Shown here piece after piece: positions 48,301 to 59,816 of a DNA stretch of 64,000 nt. The position numbers and the translations under genes were made by a program. How positions within the stretch are numbered: the first letter of the stretch is position 1; each line of letters begins with the position of its first letter. This stretch comes from Owenia fusiformis (lineage: Eukaryota; Annelida; Polychaeta; Sabellida; Oweniidae): NCBI GenBank assembly GCA_903813345.2, contig CAIIXF020000006.1:3803096-3867095 (forward strand). Reading direction: 5' to 3'. The notes under the pieces were generated by a model that searched no databases, had not been told where the DNA came from, and worked only from the letters and a program-made list of their open reading frames with translations.

Positions 48301-51300
48301 CTATTTAACCGACAACAGTCAAATAAAAGTAAAGCATATTTGTTTAACAAAAAAAAAATTGTTTCTAGGGTTATTAACTTAATTATTCATAATAGAAATT
48401 AATTTATTAAATAAAGGAACAAAAGTATATAAAGTTGTGATTTTGATGAATATCAGAATCACTAATTATAATAATTTGGTTATCTAATCAACATTTATTA
48501 ATAAAGATATTTCATGTAAAAAATACTTTTTGAACATGGCCTTTCATTGTATTTCACTGCATTGCAAGAAAGACCATTGCATTTCATTGCATATCATGAT
48601 CAATCATTGTATTTCATTGCATTTCATGGTTAAACGTGGCATTTCATTGCATTTCATGATCCATTTCAACTCTGACCAATTTTAGACTTGAGACTCTTGT
48701 AGAGTTCTTTTTAGTAATGAAATACCATGATATAACCATGGTATTTGATGGTCAGGTTTGACAATGAAATGCTATGAAATACAATCAACCACGAAATACA
48801 ATGATATGCCATGATAAATGATAGTTATGATTATGGCAATGAAATACCATGGTGTGACCATAGTATCTGATTGTCAGGTTTGACAATAAAATGCCATGAA
48901 ATACCACCAACCATGAAATGCAATGATAAAACCATGATAAATGAGAGTTATGATTTTGGCAATGAAATGACATGGTATGACCATGGTAATTGATTGTCAC
49001 ACGGTACAATGAAATGCCATGAAATGTCATCAACCATGATATACAATGGTAATACCATGGTAAATGATGGTCACGTACATAACAATAAAATATCATGGTA
49101 TGACCATGACATTTGATTGTCAAATTGTACAATGAAATACCATCAACCATGATATACAATGTAAATACCATGGTAGATGATGGTCAGGAACATGGCAATG
49201 AAATACCATGGTATGACCATGGTATTTGATTGTCACATCTTATAATGAAATGCCATCAACCATGATATACCATGGTAAATTATGGTCAGGAACGTGGCAT
49301 TGAAATACCATGGTATTTGATTGTCACATCTTACAATGAAATGTCATGAAATGCAATCAACCATGATATACCATGGTAATACCATGGTAAGTGATGGTCA
49401 GGAACATGGCAATGAAATACCATGGTATTTGATGGCAAACTTTGGACATGAAATACCATGAAACATGGTATAACATGATATACCATGGTATACCATGGTC
49501 AAAAATTGACCAAAAAAACATCATTGCCACCATGGTCAGAGTTGATGGTAATTTCATTGCCGATCATGATAGACCATGGTAAACCATGGTATACCATGGT
49601 ATCATGGTTTACGTTTAAACATGGAATGCAATGTAAATACTGTACATAAAATTAGAATATAATGCAATAAATAATATGATAAATTGGTTAATAAGACGGC
49701 CTGTAGAAGTAAAGTTAAAGAGAGAATCAGATATAGCGAGCAGGCTAAACAAAAAATTCTTTCAATTTTAAAATATTTCAGGCTCATGTCATCCCTTGTC
49801 ATGTCTATTTTCTAAAAAATCTAAAAAGTGCATACTTTATTCAAGGAAAACTTAGGATTTTTAGAACAATATATTATTTTTCTGTAAGAATGGTTACCAT
49901 TCTTATAATTTGGGAGAATTTAAACATTTTTCGCCCATTTTTGCACTTTGAGTCACTGATAACTTCACCAATTTAAAACATATTGTGAATCTTTTGTGAG
50001 ATATTGTATTTGATATTGTAAGGAATAGATTGGTAGGTCAATTATACAAGTTGCTTGTAATTTCGTCACTCCTATAGATCTGATTATGCCTTTAAGTCAT
50101 GAGAAATGGTACAAAAGGATAAACCCAAAATGTTTCATAATAAGTCTTGTCTTTTAAATAATACGGTTGTTAGAGACTTTTTAGAGGCCGTGCAAGGAAA
50201 ACTAGATCTGGAAATTTCCTTTTTTGCCTGGAAATGTCAGGGAAATGTCAGGGAAATTCATTTTGAAAAAGGTGTACGATCCCTGTTATTGTGTACCATG
50301 ATGAAGCTGATATGAACCTATTATATAAAGGCTATTTTAAATTGACAATCTGTCAGTTCTAGGTCACTATAATTTTATGTATCAGATTAAAGCTTATTAA
50401 ATCATAGATTCTTGTTAACAGTTGGTCATTTATTTGTAGTCTACCTCCTACCTGAATGGGGATGAATCCATGGAAAATGGAGGGACTTCAGAACTCGAGG
50501 TAATTGTCAATATGTCACTAATTTCAAAATGAAATGCAGTGCAGTGCAGTTGGAAGGATAAACTAAATACAGAAAAATGTTCTCATGTATGAAATTCAAC
50601 CAATCCTTGTGTTCAGGAGCTCGTTCATGCTGACATTGTGGGATTCAATCAATATGTTACTGTCGTACTTATTTTTATGATTGGGAATTTTGAACTGAAA
50701 ACATTATTTGTAAATTCAACATCAGTCTTCTCTTTTTGATTTCCTATAAATTAGTAGCAAAATTCATGATTGGTACAATTCAGACTATTTTTCACAATTC
50801 TCAAGTTAAATCAAATTTTTAATTTGAGTGCAAGTTGATTTTCAAGTGGGAGGAAAATCATTTTCTTTTAATTCTCAACTTAATAATGAACTCAACTGTT
50901 CAATAAAACTACCTTAACCTTGTTTTATTTCAGGATCGTAATCGTGACCTTGCTGCACTCTTAGAGAAACATAATCAAGCCAATGAACAGCTCACTATAC
51001 ACGTTCATGAACTTGTAAGTATCCAGCTTTTGATAAATGTTTTTTTCAAAAACTTATGGGTAAACTTGTACTTTAAAGGGAAATTGATTTTCATGAATTG
51101 TACCCGATTTACATTTGCTCGCTCCCCAATCCCACTCGTTATGTTAATCAAAATCAAAAGCTAAATATTACCCTGTCCCAGGCTTGAGCAGTATAGTGAG
51201 CAATGATTTCAATCAATTTTTTCACTTGTTTTAATACCCTAACTTTCATCTCCATTCAAAAGAAAATCTGTTTTCCTTTGAGTTGAATAAGGTTTAAACT

Positions 51301-54300
51301 CACATAAACAGTTCAAGCCTGGTAGTCCTGCAAGAACTTCATGTTCATTAGTAGCATTGGATGTTGATTAAAACGTGTTCTGTAGTTTGGAATTTTGTGT
51401 TAATGGAAAAGGATTCATATTGGCGAGGCATCTTTTGGATAATTCACCCACTCAATGTTGTAAACTTTTCGACAGAATGTTTTGTCATCAGGAAGATGAT
51501 TTCAGTAAACTGGAATTTACCATTCTCCCCGATACAGGATTGCACAATATGAAACAATTTTTTTTGCTTTTAAATAATTTTTCCATTGTTTAATATTTGG
51601 AAATTTATTCAGTATACATTGAAATTAAGGATCACAAATGCATTCTGTCCTGTTTTCTTTGAATCCACATGCAGTTTTTGCGGCCTTTGACATAGATCCC
51701 AAAGGCATAACTTCATTTGAGAATGGATCTTCAAAAAACATCCAACAGTGACAGCATAATTCCACAGGTGGGTTGGGGTCCTTAGGATGATAATCACACA
51801 CTGTTTGCCCCACTATAGCAGAAGAAAAAACATGGATGAGTGGCTTTCAATAAAAGTAACGGCCATTTTGAATTTTGCAAAACTTGATAAGATATTTTAG
51901 ATAGCTACCGTATTCTCTGTAATTAGCGCCCAGGGCGTTTAGAAAATTGAAAATACATTATTTAGACCATTCTAATAAGCGACCATGTATGAAAGAAATC
52001 AGAAATCCCGAGGAATTTCATGTATGGCAATTTTTCTTGACAAGAATGCATTTTCTTCAACATATTTTTATAATAATATGACAAGTGCTGTTATTGGAGA
52101 GAATACGGTAAAGATCGCTTAGACAATATTGACAGTGGTTGAAGACCCGTCTATGTCTAATTTATTTCAGGCACGCCCACTTTGTCATTATCGCCGATTA
52201 CCTTCAATATTTCCATTAGAGACTGCTGGATATCGATCTAAAGTTATACATTATTTCTAATTTGATGAGAGATCATCATTATTCGTGCAAAAGTCGTGTA
52301 AAAGTCGAGAAACATTAAAAAGAAACCAGAAAGTTCACGACCTTGACATGCGCAGAACATCTGCGCAGTAGCTTTTGAAATTTCTGAATGCCGATAAAGA
52401 ACAATTCCTTCATTCATTATGGACTATTTGGAGACAATATTAGCATGGTATGGTGTGGGAAGCACCCATCGATAGATATGTATCGAGAGGATGCATAGAA
52501 TTACAAAACGTGTCGTGTTTACAGCAGTTTTAGGGTAAGTACTCTATTATCGCCCGCTCCTGGATTTTGAGAAATATTTTTTTCCTGATATATTCTTCAA
52601 TTCTTGTTGATTCCTCGATGTTTCTTGAACTTTGTGAAGCGGGGTGGGCGCTTATTAGAGAGTGGGCGGTAATTACAGAGAATACGGTAATTACATATTT
52701 ATATACATAAAAAAGATTTAAGCCATAACTTTGAAAGTAAAACATGAAATTCGGTATTATTACTGTTTTGACTGTTGGGATGTGTGCGACAAGGAGAAGA
52801 TCTGTCCACAGCAGCAGAGTTGCTGAAATTACATTTTACGCTTTGATGGTGCACACGTGGTTTATACTTTCCTGCCCATTTATATTCTCTCTTTTTACAA
52901 TCATTTATATGTCTTGCTTTTGGGCTGCATTTCACATTCCATTCCTCATATAAACCTGACGTTGTCACCCACTTGATATATCTCTTTACCCCAATGCTTA
53001 ACGAGAGCTTGTCACATGCAATCTGTCTCGTTACTTCTTCTATTGGGTCACCATGAAGTGTTGTGATTCCCCAAGTATAACCCTTCCTCTCCCATCGCTG
53101 ACCAATCCACTAAAAATGAAAACTGTCTAGTACATTGAGTAGGCTTTTTTAATGTCACTATTTATTTAATTCTCTGGGATCAAGGGGCAGAAATCCCTAA
53201 TATATGATATACATACTCTTTAGTAGCATTTTCTATTTAGGGGATATCTTGGATGATATTTTCATATAACATGATGTGGGCGATAACAGAGTACTAACAC
53301 TAATCTGTGGTAAAGTGACATATTTTGAAAGTCGATCCATCCTCCTGGTGCTTTCCACACCATACTAAACTAATATGACCTCAAAATAATTCAGAATGAA
53401 TGAAGGAAATATTCAAGTTTAAGAATCTTGGAATTTAAAGCCCCTGTGCAGCTTTTCTGCACATATAGAGGTCTTGGACCATCTTGTTTTCTTTTCTTCA
53501 TATTTTCACAACTTAACGCAGCTTTTACATGAAAAAATGATAAAAAAATAAGGTATAGTTTGATTTATCATAAAAAATAAAAATGATTTATCATAAAAAA
53601 TAGGGTATAATTTTAGATCCATATCCAAAAGTCACTAGTGGAAATAATAAATAATTACAGAAACAATTCCTCTTGGGGCTTTTCTGGGAATTTCTTCAAT
53701 ATTGTATTCCTTAGGTTATTGGCAAGGCATTGAATTCTTGGTTTATTTTAGTGATCTATACCATATACTCCCCGATAACAATTCATACCATTATTGTCAA
53801 AATATGCTATAACTTCGTTCTGATGTTGCAAATAAGCCAAAGTTGAAAAGAAAAATTGCAAAATACACAAAATTCCCAGGGATTTGGGACTTTGTTGATA
53901 TATGGGCACTTATTAGAATGGTCTGAAGGGGGTATTTTGAGTTTTCTAGATACCCGGCCGCTGTAATTACAGAGAATACAATAGACAATTGGTTCACAGA
54001 TTGGAACACACTTCTTCTTTGAGGTGTTAGCTGACAGAAATCACCTCTCCCTAAAAGTGATGACTTTGATTCAAGTGCCCTTCTTAATTGAGAACTTCAC
54101 ATTTCACAACTTTCATTGTCTAGTACCAAAATGATAAATTCTAAATAGTAAGAAAATTTGTACCTCTGGGTGCTTACTGTACTTAAGCTTTAAATATTCA
54201 CATTTCTTACAGTTAAGGCTTAACAGCTACAATTGTACAGGAAATGAGGGAAAGGGGTCTGAACTAAGTTTTTAGCACTCTGTGAAGGGCAAATTGTTTG

Positions 54301-57300
54301 TCCAAGTCACCAACCCTATAACTGATAATGCTGCATATTGAGTAAACATTTATTTAGAATTTCCCTCAATTAAATGATTTGAATAAATAATCAGAAAAAT
54401 CTACCTGAAAATATATATGCATTTTACCAACTGATTGAAAGCCATAAAAGTCCACAGTTTGTGTCCACTTTGTACTGGGTAAGGGGACACAGTCATAGGT
54501 GAAGAGGCGTGCTAGCGGCTTAGTTGCATTACATGGTCTGTAATTTACATAGATCCTTGGGACCCAGTGAGCATAATGAATAATTTCACACTTTCTACGT
54601 CTCTCACAAATACTTTTGAGTTTATCTAAAGCATCGGGTACATCATTAAAGCAAAAGTTGTTGTAATTACCAAAGCAAACATGAGGAAATCCAAATATTT
54701 CTTCATCTGTGCCATGTTTTACTGCAATATTTTCTATTTGGTGTTTAACTGGACAGGTAAAGAGCATTTCTAGATTCATTTTGGATTTCAAAGTCGGCTC
54801 GATTTGCTTATTTTTAATCACTGTCATTGTGGAGCATTGTTTGAGCTCTTTATGGATAATTCTTCTTGGAGCTTTTCTTTCACATTCTAATTTCACAGTT
54901 GTTTTATAGTTTGGAAGACTGAAACTCTGCCTCTTTGAAGTACTAATAGAACAGTCTTTATTGTCCACTATTTTGAATTGATCAGAACAAATGTAATCTG
55001 GCCAAGTTTGAGGAAAGTCACTTGGTTCATGTGCTACAGCATATATTTGGTTCTCATTATCCATGCTCCTCGCATCTTCTGTTTCAGGCCAAAATGTCTT
55101 ACATGTTACACGAATGTTTAGGTAATTGCCGAATATTGATTCCAATACATCATCCCTATGCCTTAATTTTTTATTTGGGACACACGTGAAACTAAGATCG
55201 TGACTGTGAGAGCACCCCAAATTGTCTGTTTGGTTACTACATTTTTCCAACCAAAGCTTAAAGTATCCATTTTTCCTGCCATATCCTCTCATGCTATATA
55301 TAGGACCCCTACCAGCACCATGAACATTCATTTGGAGACTTGCATTTGCTGAGGCTGAAAATCCCAACTTCCCACATATGTAATCATTTATCTGTTGATC
55401 AGAAGGCAACAGTGATCCCCTTAAATCGCCCAAATTCACTGAGCCCCAGATGCCACGCACTTCCACTTCTAATCTCGCTCTCTCTCAGAAGCACCACCTA
55501 CCAGTCTCATCTGTCTTGTTGTGAATTTGCTCGCTGCATTCCTCTTGTTCTCAAAACTTTCCCTGGTGATACACAGCAGGATTAATATTAGACTAAGCTT
55601 GAAAATCATGGTTCTTTAGTTGTGTCTTTTACATATGCTCTTTCTCATCTGAAGTGTGTTCAATGTGTGTAAATGTTTTGGTTTGTATTATTTATTCCTG
55701 CTGCCTCACATATTGCATGAATTTAACATTTCGTGAAATCATGATCACACATCATGATTTGACATTTGGATGATTCATGCAATAATCATTCTATCATGTT
55801 TCGGTTTATTTAACCTCTTGAATGCCAGCAGAGTTTTTTTTTTAATTTTTGCTTGCTTTTAAATTTTGTTTGCTAATGCCTTATGGACAAAGAATTCAGC
55901 TCATGCATGAACTTCCAAAATGACTGCTGAAATGGCCATCTTATTTCATCAAAATTAATCACCTCTCTTTTACAGTTTTTAAATGTATTATTAAAAGTTG
56001 ACTTTTATACATTTCAGAAAAATCAAAATGTCAAGCTCCAAACACAGGTTGATAGTGAAAGGGCTGAGTTTGAAGAGAGACTCAAGAAAGAACTTGGTGC
56101 TCTTAAAGAACAATTACAGGTAGGCAGACACATCAAAGGCATTCATTCATTTGAACATCCCTGCTAGTGATGGACCGGGTGACCCTGGGGACAGGCCAGA
56201 TTGGTTCGGGCCATGGGTCAGCCTGGTTTTCTGCATGAAAAAAATCAAAATTCTGCAAAAAATTCTGCAAGAAAAGAAGCAAATTCTGCAAGGAGAAAAT
56301 CAAAATTCTGCACAAATTTTCAAAAAAGTCCAAATTCTGCAATTTTTTTTTCACAAACCAATCCATCGAAAACGGAAATGGAAGTCAGCTACTTTCTAGG
56401 TAAGAACTGCGCGTCATTAGCGAACTCGCTTTAGCGAATTTAAACGTGATAGAATGTTGAATTTCACGGTGAAATCGTACTTGTACTCAATAATGATTGA
56501 TTGTTGGACATAAACACTAAACAGACACTCTTCAAATACCCCGCAAAGGTAGGAGATCATAAAATATGTAATTTCTGGAAATTCTGGTAATTCCGCGGGA
56601 TTTTCATGAAAATCAGGGATTCTGCAAAAAATTGAAGTTTTGTCAAGTTCCGTCCACGCCGCGGAATTACGGAATACTAGTATCTATGAACTATATTGAA
56701 TCAAGAATCTTGTTTAATCCCTGCCATATACAGGGTTGTCCAAAAAAGTGAACCCCTGTAACAGGTAATATTTTCCTTAATAAATGCATGAATTGGCTTA
56801 ATATATTATCACATCTTGTAGAGAAAGGTCTAAAGATTTTGTTGATGCCATAATTTATTCTCAGTCTTGGATTTTGAAGAAAAAACAAGACTTAATTAAA
56901 CATGCCTAACATTAGATACTGTGCACAATTTTACCGATGTGATTCACTGAATTTGTTGAAACACATCGGACGATCTTAAAAAAGCTTCCAGTGAGAGATG
57001 TAAGTTTAAACCATAACATATGACAAATGGGACACTATTTGGGCAGATAACACATTTCAAACGTTCATTGACCATTTTGAAGGAGTTTTAACCATTCAAC
57101 AATTAAGGGGCATGTTACCTACACAAACAGTTGGAGGGGGCAAAGTTACCCCCTGTGACCCAAAATCTGAGAAGCCCTTCATATAGATATCTTACAAAAA
57201 TCAAAAGGAAATGTAATATTCAGTGTTTTGGTCCATATTTCTTTAGAATTGGTCCATGATTAATGAAGAATTGACATTTTAAGACCATATAGGGGTATGT

Positions 57301-59816
57301 TGCGTCAGGATTTTTCAAGATTTTTTCGAAAAATGAATTGTACCAACAAAGACCTTCCTCTATAACATGTGAAAGTATGAAAAGATTCCTGCATGTAATA
57401 AAATAGCCTGTTGTAACAGTTCACTTTTTTGGACCACCCTGTAGATTAATCAATTAGTTGAAAAGGGAGATTACAGTAGAGTACTATACTACAGAAAATG
57501 TTCATAACCTATCCAAGACCAATTATATGATTGTGAATTAGTAGTTTACTACAAATAGCCAAATACATACATGTACAGAACTTCAGTTTATGACTTGGTC
57601 TCAAAAAAATAATTAAAAAAAATCTGACAATTTTCTGAAAAGGCTCGGGTACCACTGGTTGATTATTGATTATTTGAATGCCACCTTACACAGATGGTAA
57701 ATATGACGAATGAATTAATGTTTTTTATAGTTATAAAAACATTTATGAATAGATTCATTTGAATGATAGCCAAAATGAGTTTCATTTTACATGGGCCGAA
57801 TGAAAAATATAATTTCTGAGGATCTAAGTAGCCTGTTTTGGCCATAACGAGAGAATCTTCTGCCATTGTCCTGGCCTGTGATTTCAATGCCCTTATATAC
57901 ACAATATCCACCTCAAAAAATCTCATAAATAATGATAGTGCACAATCCTGAATATCCTGCTACCTCATTTTTTTAATCTGCTAAAAACCTCGTAACATAA
58001 ACACCTACCAATCTGAACACTTTTGAGCATGTCCCAGTGACATTTATATAAACAGGTTTTCCTGTAATTATAAGTATAAAAATATAGTTTGTAAGTTGAG
58101 TTACCATCATTGAATAGATAATATTATAAATATTGTAAATACAAATGCTGTTCATACTGTAGTGTATTGATTCCAAGTCGAGGTGTTGCTTTAAATTTAA
58201 AATAATACATTTTCATTCCACATTCATGCTGGCAGATATTTGAGGTATGATTGCAGTTACTGTATAAATTATGTACTAGGATGGGAAACTTGGCAGGCTT
58301 TGGGGTCTCATTGATTTTGAGCCAAGAAGTTTCAAAACTTGCTCTGTATAGGAGGCATTATATTATGTATGGTGATCTGTCAACTTTTGTACAACTTTCA
58401 TAGCATTTCAACTTTCTTAAAAGGTGTATTTGCAAATTGTGGTTTTGAATATAGGGTAATATTCCCGGGGGTTTCACTCCAATATACCTCTTAATTCCTA
58501 TGTGCCGCGCCAAAGACCCCCTTTTGGGGCATTTCTTTCATGGCAATTTCAACTAAAGATTGAAGGTTTCCATGTTTAATTCCTGTCTGGAGTTTGCTAG
58601 GACTAAATTTCTCGAAATATCATAAAAATTGACTAGAAAATCCACTTCTTTAGTGATTTGTTCAAAGCCTCTGCAACTGAATTTAACCAATTTAATACCA
58701 TTTTTGCAGAAGACATGTTTTTTCATCTCAGATTGGCAAGTTTCCATGCAGATTCATCTACAGGCATTTAAAAATATCAAATATATTGCTATTTCAGTAA
58801 TATGGGGGTCATGACATAAATATAAATATTTGAATTATCCTGTGAGAAACATTGCAGCAGAATGTCCCATATGGGAAATATACTCAAATCTGATTGGTTA
58901 AGAGCTGCATGGTCTATTGCCATACGTGGCAGCAAGATCTTGTTCTATCCGGTATTGAAGCAACAAGATATCCAAGCATCCCATATTTTTAATACCCTAC
59001 CCCCAGGAGTACTTACTGTACACATGGGACTGTACATTTGTACAGGTTCTATAACAGAGACAAACAGACTTTTAAAAACTGTTAAAGAGTTCATATTAGT
59101 ATTACAATTGTTGCATTTTTAGTGTTTTAGTAGACCCATTCTTTAAAATAAAAGTATTTCTTGACAATTTAACACCATCTTTCATTTATCTACAGTAAAT
59201 TAATGGTAGGGATATGATATTTTCCTCGGATAGGTATTCTGGCATATCCACCTCATGGTATCCAGTATTTGTTTAATATTCTTTGTGAAGACATTTTCAA
59301 ATGAATTGGCAGTTAGTAGTAGTGTAGTCCTTATTAGAGGGGGAGGGGTGTTATCTCAAGACCTCTATTACCTTTATTCTGACATTAAAGTTTCAGGCTA
59401 TACTATTATTTCGTCATCTTATCTTACCTAGTTTGACTGGCTATAGAAAACACTATAGGAAAATATCAGAGAATAAATGCTATACATACACAATAAGGCA
59501 CATATACAAAAACTTCATTTGCAACAAATATCTGCCAGGGAGTTGGACAATCAACATAACTATAATTCATGTTCATTCTATTTTCAAAAAATATTTACCC
59601 CAATGATATTTCAAAGCAAGTATGATAAAATAAGTCTGCAATTTTATTTTTTAATGATTCAAAGCTGTCTCAGTCTAAGTATACAAGGGACTAAAATGCT
59701 AATATAACATGGTGTCTTTCAGGTTCATATTCAAACCATAGGAATCCTTGTAGCAGAGAAAACAGAATTACAGTCAGCGTTGAATCAAAGCCAGAAAGCA
59801 GCAGAAAAACGACTGG
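36335..59816 (+). CDS. GOLGA2: GM130 (golgin A2), N-terminal nine exons, runs past the window
   Basis: Exons: 36335-36379, 43473-43601, 45225-45304, 45483-45572, 45981-46044, 50440-50499, 50934-51014, 56018-56119, 59723-59816. All GT/AG, in frame, 248 codons plus one base. The N-terminus [20 protein letters not shown] matches the basic p115 (USO1)-binding start of GM130. A Ser/Thr/Pro-rich linker follows, then [13 protein letters not shown] and the coiled coil with [20 protein letters not shown], a signature block of the family. GM130 tethers COPI vesicles at the cis-Golgi with p115 and GRASP65, and is phosphorylated in mitosis. The C-terminal coiled coils and GRASP-binding tail are not in the window: no acceptor followed by a matching coiled coil is seen from 59817 to 64000. 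Introns are large and transposon-rich, and one holds a gene on the other strand. Confidence 0.92.
36905..37150. repeat. Inverted repeat in GOLGA2 intron 1
   Basis: GGGGTTACTTCGTCATGGAG near 36915 is mirrored by CCCCATGACGAAGTAGCCCC near 37115. The GGGGCTATTTCGAC motif occurs twice on the left. Probably a foldback element of about 240 bp. Confidence 0.5.
37385..37815. mobile_element. Nested palindromes, foldback element
   Basis: AACAAATATTTCACTCTATT (37674) and its inverse AATAGAGTGAAATATTTGTT (37812) bound a hairpin with arms of about 65 bases, including GGTGATATTCCACTTG against CGTGGAATATCACTTG. Further out, TATATCACTATCTAGCTAGC near 37386 resembles the inverse of GCTAGACAGTGATATAATA near 37652. 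No coding content. Confidence 0.55.
39937..40149. mobile_element. Near-perfect 213-bp palindrome (foldback MITE)
   Basis: Arms of about 100 bases run from ACCGTTGGCTCTAG at 39937 to CTAGAGCCAACGGT ending 40149, centred on an AT-rich loop near 40040. Only a few mismatches are seen. It lies inside the Harbinger element. Confidence 0.8.
40264..40774. mobile_element. Tc1/mariner-type MITE, 511 bp
   Basis: Left terminus CAGGGTGATCCAAAAAGGTA and right terminus inverse CAGGGTCAGACAAAAAAGGT, each flanked by TA (40262-40263, 40775-40776). ACAGGGTG..CAAAAAG ends with TA duplications are typical of the IS630/Tc1/mariner group. The interior has a duplicated motif GGAGCATG(T/C)TTTTTAAAAT and no transposase. 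Confidence 0.75.
40838..42546 (-). pseudogene. HARBI1-like DDE transposase with frameshifts
   Basis: Two exons: about 42546-41842 (donor GTAAGTG) and 41421-40838 (acceptor TTTTTAG). The N-terminal part has FGLYDQLM and [20 protein letters not shown]. The three catalytic acidic residues are visible: Asp in GALDGNHV (second frame, near 41970), Asp in [10 protein letters not shown], and Glu in [15 protein letters not shown]. The frame changes near 42300-42350 and again near 42000, so full-length protein cannot be made. The C-terminal tail beyond the catalytic core appears intact to 40838. Confidence 0.85.
43602..45224 (+). other. GOLGA2 intron 2
   Basis: Contains an ATCGATTAATCGATT-rich spot near 44210-44255 and otherwise AT-rich unique DNA. 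No nested gene is recognised. Confidence 0.5.
47530..48240. repeat. Large palindrome built on CCATGG/ATGCAATG motifs
   Basis: Arms of about 150 bases centre near 47830: CGTTAAATGGCACCATTGCA at about 47680 is mirrored at about 47980, and GCGTTTTTAACATGGAG (47716) is mirrored at 47941. Inside are two shorter palindromes around ATGATATCATTGCATTTGAT. Right of it a further half-copy runs to about 48240. Confidence 0.75.
48700..49620. repeat. ~110-bp tandem repeat of CATGGTATACCATGG-type motifs
   Basis: About eight units carrying AATACCATGGTATGACCATGG, TTTGATTGTCA and ATGCCATCAACCATGATATA; spacing is 100-115 bases. The motifs are self-complementary, so each unit can fold. Long open frames here are a by-product of the repeat. 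Confidence 0.75.
51622..51817 (-). CDS. Possible Cys-rich terminal coding exon
   Basis: After a fair acceptor (TTCTTCTGCTATAG) the minus strand stays open for about 62 codons to a TAA, with seven Cys residues including [13 protein letters not shown] and TECICDP. The composition is unlike the AT-rich noise around it. It lies 880 bases past the end of the SRCR/lectin gene on the same strand, so it could be an alternative last exon of that gene or a relic of another. No joining donor in the right phase was identified and the family is not recognised. Confidence 0.3.
51906..52110. mobile_element. MITE, TACCGTATTCTCT ends, copy 1
   Basis: Starts TACCGTATTCTCTGTAATTA and ends GGAGAGAATACGGTA, a 205-bp unit with matching inverted termini. 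Contains AGACCATTCTAATAAGCG, whose inverse is in the copy at 53759-53983. Confidence 0.65.
52540..52689. mobile_element. MITE, TACCGTATTCTCT ends, copy 2
   Basis: Ends in GGGCGGTAATTACAGAGAATACGGTA; the left side TACTCTATTATCGCCCGCTC is a diverged inverse. It overlaps the region just after the SRCR gene's stop codon, so it may supply its 3' UTR. Confidence 0.5.
52699..55609 (-). pseudogene. Secreted SRCR / SUEL-lectin / SRCR protein with a 5' frameshift
   Basis: Exon 1 is 55609-54405 and exon 2 is 53109-52699. The start [15 protein letters not shown] is a clear signal peptide. It leads into [12 protein letters not shown], the usual opening of an SRCR domain, but the frame then breaks in a GAGAGAGAGCGAG run (about 55487-55475); the other frame continues [13 protein letters not shown] and stays open for the rest of exon 1. 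That exon holds one degenerate SRCR-like domain and then a Cys-rich block ending [18 protein letters not shown], which resembles a rhamnose-binding (SUEL) lectin domain. Exon 2 gives another SRCR-like domain from [10 protein letters not shown] to HHQSVKCNF. Such proteins act in the extracellular space, often in immunity. The single lesion may be a real inactivation, a polymorphism or an assembly error. The gene is nested in GOLGA2 intron 7, opposite strand. Confidence 0.65.
53759..53983. mobile_element. MITE, TACCGTATTCTCT ends, copy 3
   Basis: Left TACCATATACTCCCCGATAA and right GCTGTAATTACAGAGAATAC are inverse to each other with changes. It is oriented opposite to copy 1 and lies in the intron of the SRCR/lectin gene. 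Confidence 0.5.
56160..56690. repeat. AAATTCTGCA-rich low-complexity region
   Basis: Between 56230 and 56345 the word AAATTCTGCA or CAAATTCTGCA recurs six or more times, and again near 56610. It begins directly after GOLGA2 exon 8 in a GC-richer stretch. No function is seen. Confidence 0.5.
56731..57441. mobile_element. Tc1/mariner-type MITE, 711 bp
   Basis: Left terminus CAGGGTTGTCCAAAAAAGTG and right terminus inverse CAGGGTGGTCCAAAAAAGTG, each flanked by TA (56729-56730 and 57442-57443). The inverted match continues into AAC.CCTGTTACA. Related to, but not the same as, the element at 40264-40774. No transposase. Confidence 0.8.
57444..59722 (+). other. Rest of GOLGA2 intron 8
   Basis: Contains a diverged copy of the dispersed repeat near 57985-58055. 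No gene or other element is recognised. Confidence 0.45.

Larger units (their letters stand above)
46591..50285. mobile_element. hAT-like 3.7-kb element with palindrome-rich interior
   Basis: Left end CAGGGTTCGTACACACCTGG and right end whose inverse is CAGGGATCGTACACCTTTTT. Next to both ends are repeats of CTGGAAATGTCAGGGAAAT in opposite orientation. Flanks share TTATT, possibly a decayed 8-bp target duplication. CAGGG ends with an 8-bp duplication would suit the hAT group, but no transposase is present. It fills most of GOLGA2 intron 5. Confidence 0.6.

Noticed and set aside
48785-49557. Open frames rich in HGHTMVFHC-like repeats
   Set aside because: They are translations of the CCATGG-type tandem repeat, present in several frames with no start context or conserved domain.
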